Shown piece by piece: positions 47,587 to 57,500 of a DNA stretch of 64,000 nt (positions are counted from its first letter, which is position 1; every line of letters starts with the position of its first letter). This DNA comes from Acidobacteriota bacterium. GTDB lineage: Bacteria > Acidobacteriota > Polarisedimenticolia > J045. The translations under genes and the position numbers were made by a program. The notes under the pieces were generated by a model that saw nothing but the letters and a program-made list of their open reading frames with translations, had not been told where the DNA came from and made no database searches. The stretch is taken from positions 1-64,000 of the forward strand of contig JAUZRX010000058.1 of assembly GCA_030949985.1 (NCBI GenBank), written 5' to 3'.

Positions 47587-50500
47587 ATGATGTCCTCGAC
47601 TCGCGGCCGGGTCCCGGCGCTCTTCGTGTTGGCGCTCTTCGTGTTGCTGGTGTGCGTTCTGTTCCCGGCTCTCGCGGTGGACGAGCCGGATGTCCCGGCA
47701 TCCAAGTGGGATGTGTCCGATCCTCCGGGATCGTGGACGAGCGTGACCATCGACACGCGTGAGACCACCTGGTCCAACGTGGACGTCAGTCCCGACGGCC
47801 GCACCCTGGTCTTCGACATGCTCGGTGACATCTACACCGTGCCCCTGGCCGGCGGCGAGGCCCGGCCGTTGACCTCCGGCATCCCCTGGAACTTTCAGCC
47901 GCGTTTCTCCCCCGACGGCTCCCGCATCGCCTTCATCAGCGACCGTGACGGCGCCGACAACGTTTGGATCATGCAGGCGGACGGCAGCGATCCGCGGGCG
48001 GTGAGCCGGGAGAAGGAGCACCTGGTCCACAACCCCTCCTGGAGTCCGGACGGCGAGTCCATCGTCGCCCGCAAGGGTTTCACCTCCACCCGCTCGATCC
48101 CCGCCGGTGAGATCTGGCTCTTCCACGTGGATGGCGGCGAAGGCCTGCCACTGGTCGAACGTCCCGACGGGCCCCAGAGCCAGAAGAACATCGCCGAGCC
48201 GGCCTTCTCGCCCGACGGGCGGTATGTCTACTACTCCCAGGACGTCACGCCGGGCCGGGTGTGGCAGTACAACAAGGACTCCACCGGCCAGATCTTCGTC
48301 ATCAAGCGTCTCGACCCCGCCACGGGCAAGAGCGAGGTGGTGGCGGGCGGACCCGGTGGCGCGATCCGGCCCACGCCTTCACCCGACGGCCGTTACCTGG
48401 CCTTCGTCAAGCGTCTTCCCGGGCTGGTCAGCGCCCTCTACCTGCTCGACCTGCAGACCGGCCTCCAGCGCCCGATCTACCAGCCCATGGACCGGGATCT
48501 CCAGGAGGCCAACGGGAGCCAGGGCAACACGCCCGCCTTCGCCTGGACCCCGGACAGTGCCGGCCTGGTGTTCTGGGCCGGTGGCCGGATCCGGCACCTG
48601 GAGCTGGCCTCGGGGCGGGCGACGGTGGTGCCCATCCACGTGCGTGACCAGCGCAAGATCCGCCAGGCCCTGCGTTTCCCCGTGGAGGTGGCGCCGGAAC
48701 GCTTCACGACCCGGATGCTGCGCTGGGCCCAATACTCTCCCGACGGCCGCCGTGCCCTCTTCCAGGCTCTCGGCCGGCTGTGGATCGTGGATCTCGACAG
48801 CGGTGAAAGACGACCGCTGTGTCCCGGCAAGGAGAACCGTTTCGAGTTCTATCCCTCCTTCGCTCCCGACTCCAGGCGGGTGGTGTTCACCACCTGGAAC
48901 GACGCCGAACTGGGCGCCGTGGTGGTGCGAGAGCTGGATTCGGGCCGGGAGCGGGTGCTCACGCCCCGGGCCGGGCACTACATCGAACCCCGTTTCTCCC
49001 CCGACGGCGGCCGGGTGGTCTTCCGCCGCATCACCGGCGGGCACCTGCTCTCGCCGGTGGGGTCGCTGGAGCCGGGAATCTACGTGGCCGAGCTGGGGGG
49101 CGGTCCGCCCCGGCGCCTGGTCGACCACGGATTCGACGCGCAATTCTCCGCCGATGGGGAGCGGATCCTCTTTTCCAAGGTCGTGGAGACGACCCGCCTG
49201 GCCCTGGCCAGTGTCGACCGGCTGGGCCATGACGAACGGATCCATCTCGTCGGCAAGACGGTGACTTCGTGGCGTGTTTCCCCCGACGGCCGCTACGTGG
49301 CCTTCACCGAGCAGAACCGGGTGCACGTGGCGCCCTTCGTGCTGACCGGCAAGCCGGTCGAGCTGGGGCCCCGGTCGAAGGCGCTGCCCGTGCGGCGGGT
49401 GTCGCAGACGGCCGGGGAGTTCCTCCACTGGTCGGCGGACAGCCGCGCCCTGCACTGGTCCCACGACTCCCGCCTGTTCACCCGTCGCCTGGCCGACGCC
49501 TTCGCCTTCCTGGCCGGGGGCCGGGAGCTGCCCGAGCCGGTGGCCGAGGGTCGCGAGTTGGGCTTCGAGGTGGAAACCGCCCGCGGCCGGAAGCCGGTGG
49601 CGGTGGTGGGAGCCAGGATCGTGACTTTCCGCGACGCGGACAGGCGGGAAGAGGTGATCGAAGACGGTGTCGTGGTGATCGAAGAGGGGCGGATCGCAGC
49701 GGTCGGACCCCGTGCCGCGGTGAGGGTGCCCGGAGATGCCTGGGTGCTCGACGCCCGCGGCATGACCGTGATCCCGGGCCTGGTGGACGTGCACGCCCAC
49801 GGAGCGATGAGCCGGTCGGGGATCACGCCCCTGCAGAACTGGCAGCAGTTCTCGAACCTCTCGCTGGGAGTGACCACGATCCACGATCCCTCCAACGACA
49901 CCAGCAGCATCTTCGCGGCGGCCGAACTGCAGCGGGCCGGGCGGATCACCGGGCCCCGCGTCTTTTCGACGGGGACGATTCTCTACGGTGCCCACGCGCC
50001 GGCCTATCACGCGAAGATCGATTCCCTCGAGGACGCCCTTTTTCACGTGGGCCGGTTGGCCCGGGCCGGGGCGATCAGCGTCAAGAGCTACCAGCAGCCC
50101 CGCCGCGACCAGCGCCAGCAGGTGATCGAAGCCGGGGCGCGCCTCGGGGTGATGGTGGTTCCCGAGGGGGGCGCCAAGTTCCAGCACAATCTGACCGAGA
50201 TCGTCGACGGTCACACGGGCATCGAGCACGCGCTGCCCCTGGCCCGCCTCTACGACGACGTGCTCCAGCTCTGGGCGGCCTCGGCCACGGGCTACACGCC
50301 GACCCTCGGCGTGGCCTACGGCGGCATCTCCGGAGAGAACTACTGGTACGACCGGACCGAGGTGTGGAAGGACCGGAACCTGATGCGCCTGGCTCCCCGC
50401 TCGGTGATCGAGCCCCGCTCCATGCGTCGGACCCGGGCGCCGGACGACCACTACAACCACATTCTCGTCGCCCGCCAGGCCTTGCGGCTGCGGGAGAGGG

Positions 50501-50913
50501 GCGTGCGGGTCCAACTCGGCGCCCACGGGCAGAGGGAGGGCCTGGCGGCCCACTGGGAGCTGTGGATGCTGGTCCAGGGGGGCTTTTCACCCTGGCAGGC
50601 GCTGCGTGCCGGCACGATCGACGGGGCCCGCTACCTGGGTCTCGACGGCGCCATCGGCTCGATCGAGGTGGGCAAGCTGGCGGACCTGGCGATCATCGAT
50701 GGAGACGTCCTGGCCGACATCCGGCAGAGCGAGAAGGTTCGCTGGGTGATCCAGGGCGGCCGGGTCTGGGAGAGCGAGACGATGAACCGTCTCTACCCGG
50801 ATCCCCGGCCTCGCGAACCCTTCTTTTTCGAGAAGGTCGGCGGCGACACGATTCACCCCGACACCAGCCTTTGGCTGGAGACGCTCTCCCGAGCTCTCGG
50901 CTGGGACCACTGA
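47587..50913 (+). CDS. TolB-like propeller/amidohydrolase fusion protein
   Basis: A 1108-residue protein. An N-terminal hydrophobic signal or anchor (about 8-32); a long TolB/tricorn-like beta-propeller region (about 45-640) with repeated SPDGRxLxF motifs (VSPDGRTLVF, FSPDGSRIAF, FSPDGRYVYY, YSPDGRRALF, FSPDGGRVVF, VSPDGRYVAF); and a C-terminal amidohydrolase (about 670-1090) with the metal motif VDVHAHG, a later HTGIEHAL, QLGAHGQREG and the closing GSIEVGKLADLAIIDGD. Likely a periplasmic metal-dependent hydrolase, for example a peptidase or imidase working on products of the neighbouring proteases. Exact substrate unknown. Confidence 0.85.
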   Translation: MMSSTRGRVPALFVLALFVLLVCVLFPALAVDEPDVPASKWDVSDPPGSWTSVTIDTRETTWSNVDVSPDGRTLVFDMLGDIYTVPLAGGEARPLTSGIPWNFQPRFSPDGSRIAFISDRDGADNVWIMQADGSDPRAVSREKEHLVHNPSWSPDGESIVARKGFTSTRSIPAGEIWLFHVDGGEGLPLVERPDGPQSQKNIAEPAFSPDGRYVYYSQDVTPGRVWQYNKDSTGQIFVIKRLDPATGKSEVVAGGPGGAIRPTPSPDGRYLAFVKRLPGLVSALYLLDLQTGLQRPIYQPMDRDLQEANGSQGNTPAFAWTPDSAGLVFWAGGRIRHLELASGRATVVPIHVRDQRKIRQALRFPVEVAPERFTTRMLRWAQYSPDGRRALFQALGRLWIVDLDSGERRPLCPGKENRFEFYPSFAPDSRRVVFTTWNDAELGAVVVRELDSGRERVLTPRAGHYIEPRFSPDGGRVVFRRITGGHLLSPVGSLEPGIYVAELGGGPPRRLVDHGFDAQFSADGERILFSKVVETTRLALASVDRLGHDERIHLVGKTVTSWRVSPDGRYVAFTEQNRVHVAPFVLTGKPVELGPRSKALPVRRVSQTAGEFLHWSADSRALHWSHDSRLFTRRLADAFAFLAGGRELPEPVAEGRELGFEVETARGRKPVAVVGARIVTFRDADRREEVIEDGVVVIEEGRIAAVGPRAAVRVPGDAWVLDARGMTVIPGLVDVHAHGAMSRSGITPLQNWQQFSNLSLGVTTIHDPSNDTSSIFAAAELQRAGRITGPRVFSTGTILYGAHAPAYHAKIDSLEDALFHVGRLARAGAISVKSYQQPRRDQRQQVIEAGARLGVMVVPEGGAKFQHNLTEIVDGHTGIEHALPLARLYDDVLQLWAASATGYTPTLGVAYGGISGENYWYDRTEVWKDRNLMRLAPRSVIEPRSMRRTRAPDDHYNHILVARQALRLRERGVRVQLGAHGQREGLAAHWELWMLVQGGFSPWQALRAGTIDGARYLGLDGAIGSIEVGKLADLAIIDGDVLADIRQSEKVRWVIQGGRVWESETMNRLYPDPRPREPFFFEKVGGDTIHPDTSLWLETLSRALGWDH

Positions 50914-50952
50914 CCCCGGAGCGCTCCCGCTGCCCATCGCCGCGCCGCCGGC

Positions 50953-51828
50953 CTATCCGAAGGTGACCAGCAGAATGCCGGCGAGGGCCAGCGCTCCGGC
51001 GGCGACCTTGCGCGGCGTGAGCTTTTCGCCCAGGAAGATGGCGGCGAAGAGAAGGGTGTAGATCGTCGAGGTCTGGTTGAGCACCGCCGCGGCGCCGGCC
51101 TGGGCGTATTTCATGCCTCCGATCCACAGCAGCAGGGCCGCGTAGGAGCCGAGAAGAGTACCGGGGAGGCTGAAGCGCCAGCCCGGACCGGGGCGGAAGG
51201 CGGCGGCCACCTGGTGGCGCCTTTTTCCGGTCAGGGCGAGGGGGGCCAGGGCCAGCAGGCTGGCCAACTGGCGCACCGTCGTGGCCCAGAGCACCGGGCT
51301 GCGTTCGAGCACGGGTTTGGCGATGACGATGCCGAAGGCCAGGGTGCCCATGGCCAGCACGCCCCACAGCACCCCCAGGGCCAGGCGGCGGCCGTCGAGG
51401 CCGGGCGGTGGCTCGTGGCGGGCGGCGATGAACACCGCCAGCACGACCAGGCCCATGCCCGCGTAGCGAGCGGTGGAGAGCCGCTCGTCGATCAGAGCCC
51501 AGGCCAGTACCACCACCATCGGTGAGTAGAGGCAGTCGACGATGGCGGTCAGTCCGGCCCCGATCCGGTTCAGAGCGTGGTGGAAGAGGGTGTCGGAAAT
51601 CGCGATGGCGATGATCCCGCTGGCGGCGAGGGTGGCGTAATCCACCAGGGGCAGGGGAGCGAACAGGCTTTGGCCGGTCAGAAGCAGGGTCAGCAGGAAG
51701 AGCAGGCTGGAGACCGTCACCCGGAAGACATTGAGGGTGAACGGCGAGAGGCTCTCCCCGGAGCGGCGGAAGAGAATCACCGCCAGCGCCCAGACGACCG
51801 CCGCGCCCAGGGAAAGCAGTTCACCCAC
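50953..51828 (-). CDS. EamA/DMT-family permease
   Basis: A 291-residue inner membrane protein with ten hydrophobic helices arranged as two EamA repeats (about 1-137 and 150-290). The second repeat has AAAVLNQTSTIYTLLFAAIFLGEKLTPRK, the usual family motif near the end (NQ...LGE). Such proteins export or import amino acids, nucleosides or other metabolites; the substrate is not predictable. It lies 15 bases downstream of the oligoendopeptidase gene on the same strand, so amino acid or peptide-derived substrates are attractive but unproven. Confidence 0.85.
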   Translation of the reverse strand: MGELLSLGAAVVWALAVILFRRSGESLSPFTLNVFRVTVSSLLFLLTLLLTGQSLFAPLPLVDYATLAASGIIAIAISDTLFHHALNRIGAGLTAIVDCLYSPMVVVLAWALIDERLSTARYAGMGLVVLAVFIAARHEPPPGLDGRRLALGVLWGVLAMGTLAFGIVIAKPVLERSPVLWATTVRQLASLLALAPLALTGKRRHQVAAAFRPGPGWRFSLPGTLLGSYAALLLWIGGMKYAQAGAAAVLNQTSTIYTLLFAAIFLGEKLTPRKVAAGALALAGILLVTFG

Positions 51829-51843
51829 CGGGCACCTCGATCT

Positions 51844-53769
51844 TCAATCGTCCGCGGCCAGCAAGGCCTCCAACTCGTCCATCGCGTCTTCGAAGGACTC
51901 GAGGGCGGCTACCACCGGGGCTGGAGTGGTCAGGTCCACGCCGGCTCGGCGCAGCAGATCGAGGGGCGGGGCCGACGAGCCACCCTTGAGCATGGCCAGG
52001 TAATCGTCAGCGGCGCTCTCGCCGCCCTCGACGATGTGGCGGGCCAGGGCGATGCCGCTGGAGAGCCCGGTGGCGTAGGTGAAGACGTAGTACTTGTAGT
52101 AGAAGTGGGGGATGTAGGCCCACTCCATGCCGTCGTCCGGGTCGAGCCGGTAGTCCGGGCCGTAGTAGCGCTCGACCAGGCCGCGGTAGACCTGCTCGAG
52201 CCGTGTGGCCGTGACCGGTGCGCCCTGTTCCACCAGGCGATGGACCCGCCACTCGAATTCGGCGAACAGGGCCTGGCGGTAGATCGTCGTGCGGATGCCC
52301 TCCAGGCGCTCGACCAGCAGCGCCGCCTTCTCCCGGCGGTCCTTCGCGTGGGCGATCAGGTAGTCCCCCAGCAGCGCCTCGTTGCAGGTCGAAGCGATCT
52401 CCGCCAGGAAGGGCGCATAGCGGAAGCTGGAATAGGGCTGGTGGGTCATGGCCAGGTGGCTGTGCAAGGCGTGGCCGAATTCGTGGGCCAGGGTGAACAT
52501 GTCGTCCACGCTGTTCTGGTCATTCATCAGCACGTAGGGATGGGTGCCGTAGGCGCTGGCCGAAAAAGCCCCGGACTGCTTGTCGCGGCTCGGGTAGAGA
52601 TCGATCCAGCCGTTGCGCGGATCGGTCCCTTCCCGGAGGACGTCCAGGTAGGCTTCGCCGAGAGGCGCGAGGGCCTCGATGATGGTTTCCCGGGCCTGGG
52701 GAAAGGGGACCCGGGTCCTGGTGCCGGCGAGCAAGGGCACGTAGAGGTCGTAGAGGTGGATCGTGTCCAGGCCCAGCAGCTTCTTCCGCAGTCGTACGTA
52801 ACGGTGCAGGGGCGCCAGGTGCGCGCCCACCGTGGCGATCAGGTTTTTGTAGACCCGGGGCTCGAGCGCGTCCTTGTCCAGGTAGGCTTCGAGAGCGGTG
52901 TCGTAGCCCCGGGCCCGGGCGAGGAAGACGCTGAAGGCGTACTGTCCGGCCAGGGTTCCCGCCAGGGCGTGCTGGTACTGGCGCAGGGTGCCGAGGAAGG
53001 CCGTCACGGCTTCCCGGCGGACCTGGCGCGAGGAAGAGGCGCGATAGCGGGGGTAGTTGGCCAGGGTGAGTTGCACCGGTCGGCCCTGTTCGTCGTGGAC
53101 TGTCGGCCAGGGAATGTCGGCCAGCAGGGCGCCGAAGGTCTTCTCATGGGCTGACGGGATCTCGTTGAGGTCGATCTCGGCCCAGAGGTTGTCCCCCGCC
53201 AGGGCCAGCAAGCGCTCGCCTTCCCCGGAGAGCCGACGGTTGCGCCGGCGCCGGAGATTGTCGAGGTAGGGACGGAAGGTCGCCAGCCCCGGGCGGGCGG
53301 CGCAGGCCCGCTCGAGGCTCGCCTCGTCGAGCTCGAGTATTTCCGCCCTCAGAAAGCCGGCCTTCGAGTTCAGCCGGTCGAGCAGGGCCAGGGTCTGCTG
53401 CCGCAGCCCCCGCAGATGGTCGTCGGACTGGGCCGTGGCCAAGGCCAGGTTGGCGTAGAGCGTGGCGTGGTTGATGCCGTCATGCAGTTCGAAGTAGAGC
53501 TTCAGACAGCTTTCCAGGGTGACGGGGTCGCCCAGTTGGCCCCGGCAGGATTCCAAGCTGGGGATTTTTTCGTCCAGGGCCGCCATGGCGGCGGTCAGGG
53601 CCTGTTCGGAAGGGTAGAGCGCCGTGAGGTCCCACTTGTAGACATCGGGAATCGCGCTGCGCTCGCCGGCGGCGTCGGGGTCGAAAGGGGGAAGCCCGGG
53701 GGCAGGCCCGGCGGCGAGCGCCGGCACCGCGACCAGTGCGGCCAACAGGGCAAGCAGGGGCGTACGCAT
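51844..53769 (-). CDS. pepF: Oligoendopeptidase F-family metallopeptidase (M3B), exported
   Basis: A 641-residue zinc peptidase. The active site is TLAHEFGHALHSHLA with ligands His429 and His433, base Glu430, and the downstream Glu in FLAEIASTCNEALL. Typical family regions include RYRASSSRQVRREAVTAF and YKYYVFTYATGLSSGIALA. Unlike cytosolic PepF it carries a signal peptide (residues 1-20, MRTPLLALLAALVAVPALAA), so it probably finishes peptide degradation in the periplasm. ATG 53769 has GGCGGAG 8 bases upstream. A longer form from 53793, overlapping the HD gene stop by ATGA, is possible. Confidence 0.9.
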   Translation of the reverse strand: MRTPLLALLAALVAVPALAAGPAPGLPPFDPDAAGERSAIPDVYKWDLTALYPSEQALTAAMAALDEKIPSLESCRGQLGDPVTLESCLKLYFELHDGINHATLYANLALATAQSDDHLRGLRQQTLALLDRLNSKAGFLRAEILELDEASLERACAARPGLATFRPYLDNLRRRRNRRLSGEGERLLALAGDNLWAEIDLNEIPSAHEKTFGALLADIPWPTVHDEQGRPVQLTLANYPRYRASSSRQVRREAVTAFLGTLRQYQHALAGTLAGQYAFSVFLARARGYDTALEAYLDKDALEPRVYKNLIATVGAHLAPLHRYVRLRKKLLGLDTIHLYDLYVPLLAGTRTRVPFPQARETIIEALAPLGEAYLDVLREGTDPRNGWIDLYPSRDKQSGAFSASAYGTHPYVLMNDQNSVDDMFTLAHEFGHALHSHLAMTHQPYSSFRYAPFLAEIASTCNEALLGDYLIAHAKDRREKAALLVERLEGIRTTIYRQALFAEFEWRVHRLVEQGAPVTATRLEQVYRGLVERYYGPDYRLDPDDGMEWAYIPHFYYKYYVFTYATGLSSGIALARHIVEGGESAADDYLAMLKGGSSAPPLDLLRRAGVDLTTPAPVVAALESFEDAMDELEALLAADD

Positions 53770-53789
53770 GATCGTCTCCGCCGGGTGGG

Positions 53790-54365
53790 TCATCGGGAGC
53801 CGGGGCCGGTCAGGCCCAGTTCCTCACCATGGGGTTTGAGGGCCTCGATCACGAAGCCCACGTGTTCGCGCAGGTCGACGCCGAGCATCTCGGCACCGGC
53901 CCGGATTTCGGCGCGGTCCACCTTCGCGGCGAAGGCCTTGTCCTTGAGTTTCTTCATCACGCTCTTGACGGGGATCCGGTCGATGCCTCCCGGCCGGACC
54001 AGGCAGCAGGCGCCGACGAATCCTGTCAGCTCGTCGCAGGCCAGCAGGGCCTTGTCCAGCAGCGTGTCGTAGGAGACGCCCCACTGGGTGTAGTGGGCGC
54101 TGATGGCGTGGGCCATCTCTTCCTCGCCCCGCTCGCGGAGCCAGGCCACGATGCGCCGCGGGTGCTCGTCGGGCCATTGCTCGTAGTCGGCGTCGTGGAG
54201 CAGTCCCGCCAGCCCCCAGGTGTCGGCGACCTCCGGTCCCGGTCCGTAGGTTTGCGCCGCGGCGCGCATGACGATCTCCACGGAGCGGGCGTGGCGGCGA
54301 AGAGCTTCTCCCGGCGTCCAGGCGCAGAGCAGTTCCCAGGCTTCCTCACGGCTCAGTCGTGTCAC
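53790..54365 (-). CDS. HD-domain phosphohydrolase
   Basis: A 191-residue cytosolic protein with the HD motif LAGLLHDADYEQWPDEHP (metal ligands His and Asp, about residues 56-57) and a preceding conserved His in LRRHARSVE. The family hydrolyses nucleotides or other phosphates, and this subtype is widespread and uncharacterised. The GTG start is supported by GGGAGG 4 bases upstream. First gene of a probable HD-pepF-eamA operon; the functional link with peptide degradation is unclear. Confidence 0.82.
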   Translation of the reverse strand: MTRLSREEAWELLCAWTPGEALRRHARSVEIVMRAAAQTYGPGPEVADTWGLAGLLHDADYEQWPDEHPRRIVAWLRERGEEEMAHAISAHYTQWGVSYDTLLDKALLACDELTGFVGACCLVRPGGIDRIPVKSVMKKLKDKAFAAKVDRAEIRAGAEMLGVDLREHVGFVIEALKPHGEELGLTGPGSR

Positions 54366-54401
54366 GATGCCTCCCGGCGGTCGGCGGATGACCAGCGCGG
54401 A

Positions 54402-54407
54402 AGTATA
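54402..54407 (-). promoter_or_regulatory. -10 element for the HD-pepF-eamA genes
   Basis: TATACT on the minus strand, in an AT-rich island, about 36 bases before the GTG of the HD gene. No recognisable -35 hexamer. Confidence 0.45.
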
Positions 54408-54505
54408 TCAGCCGGCGGCGGCCGTCGATCATGGCTCCTGCGGCCGGTCGGAGATCGGGGTTCCTTGGGGGGTGGGGGGCTGCCGTCGGCCCCGGAAGGT
54501 CTCCG

Positions 54506-54511
54506 TATAAT
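54506..54511 (+). promoter_or_regulatory. Consensus -10 element for the hybrid sensor kinase
   Basis: A perfect TATAAT within TATAATAATAT, the most AT-rich spot of the region. The position 17 bases upstream (CCGTCG) does not resemble -35, so an alternative sigma factor, an extended -10 or an activator may be involved. Transcription would start near 54518. Confidence 0.5.
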
Positions 54512-54552
54512 AATATCGGTGAGATCGGGGGCATTTGCCATTCGAGGGTCAG

Positions 54553-57500
54553 GTGAGCGTTCTTGCGTTCTCGAGTCTTGCGCGCCGGTCGGGGGGCGGG
54601 GTCGGTCCCGTTCGGGTCTGGGCCGTGCGGCTCTGTCTGCTCGCCCTGCCGGGAATCGGTGCCGGTGTTCAGCCGGCGTGGGCCCAGCATTACCAGGTGC
54701 GGACCTACTCCGTCGAGGACGGGTTGCCCAGCCCCATCGTCTACGACCTGCTCCAGGATCCGGCGGGGCGCATCTGGTTCGCCACCCGGGGCGGCGTAGC
54801 CAGCTTCGACGGTACCGAGTGGCGGGCCTACGGCGTGGCCGAGGGCCTCGCCTCGACCGCGCAGGGCAAGCTGGCCCTCGACGGGCGGGGTGGCGTCTGG
54901 TCGGCGGGGGGAACACTGCCGTGGAGAGTCGCCTTTTTCGACGGTGAGCGCTGGCATGCGCTGCCCGCCGCCGGCTCCCACGCGAGAGGAGGGGGGCGCG
55001 TGGTGGGTCTGCGGGTCCGGCACGGCGTCGATGGGGCACAGGTCCTGTTGGCCCTGGGCAACGGGCTCCTGTTGCGCTGGAATGGTCGTCGCTGGGAGCG
55101 AGGCGGGTTGGGAGAAGGCGAAACCCGGATCCACGACGTGCTCTTTCGCCGGGGCCGAGCGTTCTATGCCACCTCCAACGGCCTCCTCCAGCAGGCGGTC
55201 TTCGCAGGGGTGGAGGCCGCGCGGCCCGTGGCCGGCGCGCCGAGGGAAGTTCTGCTCGCGGTGGAGGCGGATCCGGCGGGAGGGCTGTGGCTGGTCGGCC
55301 AGGATTGGGTCGGGCGACTCGATGAAGGCCGTTTCGAGATCAAGGTCCGCGGCCTGGAACTGGGAACCCGGGAAGCCCGTGCGCAGGTGGCCGCCGTCGC
55401 CGACGACCGGGGAGGGATCTACGTCGCCGATCTCCATCGCCTGCACTATGTCTCGGCGGATGGAGAGGTGGAGACATTCAGCGAATCCTCCGGGCTGACC
55501 ACCGGCGGGGCGTCGAGCCTGCTGATCGACCGGGAGGGCCTGCTCTGGGTCGGAAGCCTGCGAGGCGTGAGCAAGCTCGTCTCGCGGCGTTTCGCCAACT
55601 TCAACAGTTCCGAAGGGCTGCTGGCCGACGAGGTGACGTCGATCCTCCCGCTTCCCGGCGGGGAAGTGCTCCTCGGGCACATGGGTGGCCTGACCTACTG
55701 GCCGTCGGGACGAAAGGTCGTTCTGGGACGGTTCGGGATCGATGGCCGCGTGCTCGACCTGGCCCTCGCGGATGACGGGGCGGTGCTGGCTGCCGCGAAC
55801 TGGTTCGGCCTGGTGCGGATCGCGGGTGAGGATTTTCGGCGGCTGGAACTGGGGAAGGGCGACGAGGCGGTGGTCGCTGTCGAGTCGGCGGGCGATGGGT
55901 GGTTCTGGGTCGCCACGTCACGGGGGCTGGCCCGGTGGAAGCGTGGCCGGAATCTCCAGCGTATCGAGTTGGGGGGGGCTGACCTGCGGGTGCGCGCCCT
56001 GCACCGGGGTCCCAGCGGCTTGTGGGTGATGACCACGGGAAAAGGGCTCTACCTGGTCCGCCAGGGGGCTCCCCGGCGGCACTGGGCGGATCCCGCGGAC
56101 AGCGGCGGGAACTCCGTCTTCTGTGTGCTGGACCAGGGAGGCGGTGACGCGCTGGTGGGCACGGCGGGCGGGCTGTACCGGACCGGGGCCGCGGAACTCG
56201 AAGCGGCTCCTCTTGCCGGTCGGACGATCGAGCGACCGGTGTACCTGTTGCTGGAAGACACGAACTCCGGTTTGTGGATCGGTACCGACAGCGGCTGTTT
56301 CCGGTTCCACCACGGCCGCCTCCAGCGTTTCGGCAACAACGACGGCGTGATCGGAGGCGAGGCGAATCGCACGGCGGGTTGGGCCGATTCGGGCGGGCGG
56401 GTCTGGATCGGGACGGATCGCGGCCTTTCGATCTACCGCCCCGAATTGGATTCGACGCGGCGGACTCCGCCGCTGCTGGATCTTCTCCAGGCCGAGGCCG
56501 GCGGCCGGAGCTGGTCCCTGCCGGCAGATCGGACGATCCGCCTCGAGCAGGCGGCGCGAGCACTGGTCTTCCGCTTTCGCGCGGTGTCCTTTCTCGACGA
56601 GCGCAAGGTCAGGTTTCGTACCTGGCTCGAGGGCTTCGATCCGGACTGGCTGCCGGCCCGTTCGATTCCACGTCAGGAACTGATCTATACCTTCCTGCCA
56701 CCGGGGAGTTATCGCCTCCACGTGCAGGCCATCGCCGCGGACGGGACTCCCAGTGAAGAGCGGGTTTCACCGTTGATCGTCATCCGCCCGCCGTTCTGGA
56801 GCCGGCCGTTGTTCATCGTCGGCGGGATCGTTTTCGGGGCGCTCTTTCTCGTCGGACTCGTCAGCCTCGTACAACAGCGCCGCTACAACCTGCAGATGGA
56901 GCGGGAGGTGCAGCGCAGGACGGAAGACCTGGCGACTTCGCGGGAGGCGCTCAAGCGGGAAAAAGAGCGTCTGGCAGCGACCCTGACGGCGATCACCGAC
57001 GGGGTGCTCGTGGTCAATACGGAAGGTCTGATCGCCCTGGCCAATCCCGCGGCGGGACACACCCTCGACTGTCCCGCGGCCGAACTGGTGGGCCGGCCGG
57101 CGCCGCGCTGGTTGGTGGAAGGGGAGGCGAGTCCGGTGGAGTTCGTCGGCCCTGACGGCAAGCGTCGCCTGGTGGAACGTTCCATCACGCCGCTGAGGCT
57201 CGGATCGGGGTCGGGGCTGTCGGCCCGGGTGGTCGCCTTCCGGGACGTGACCGAGCGGGCGCGTACCGAACAGGAGTTGATCCGGACCCAGAAACTCGAG
57301 AGCCTCGGCCTTTTGGCGGGAGGCATCGCTCACGACTTCAACAACCTGCTGACGGTGATCCTCGGGAATCTCAGCGTTCTCCGGCAAGAGGTGGGAGATG
57401 CCCGGCTGGCCGAGGGGATTGCCGACGCGGAGCGTGCTTGCCGCGTCGCTCGCGAGTTGACGGATCAGCTGCTGACCTTCTCCAAGGGGGGGCAGCCCCT

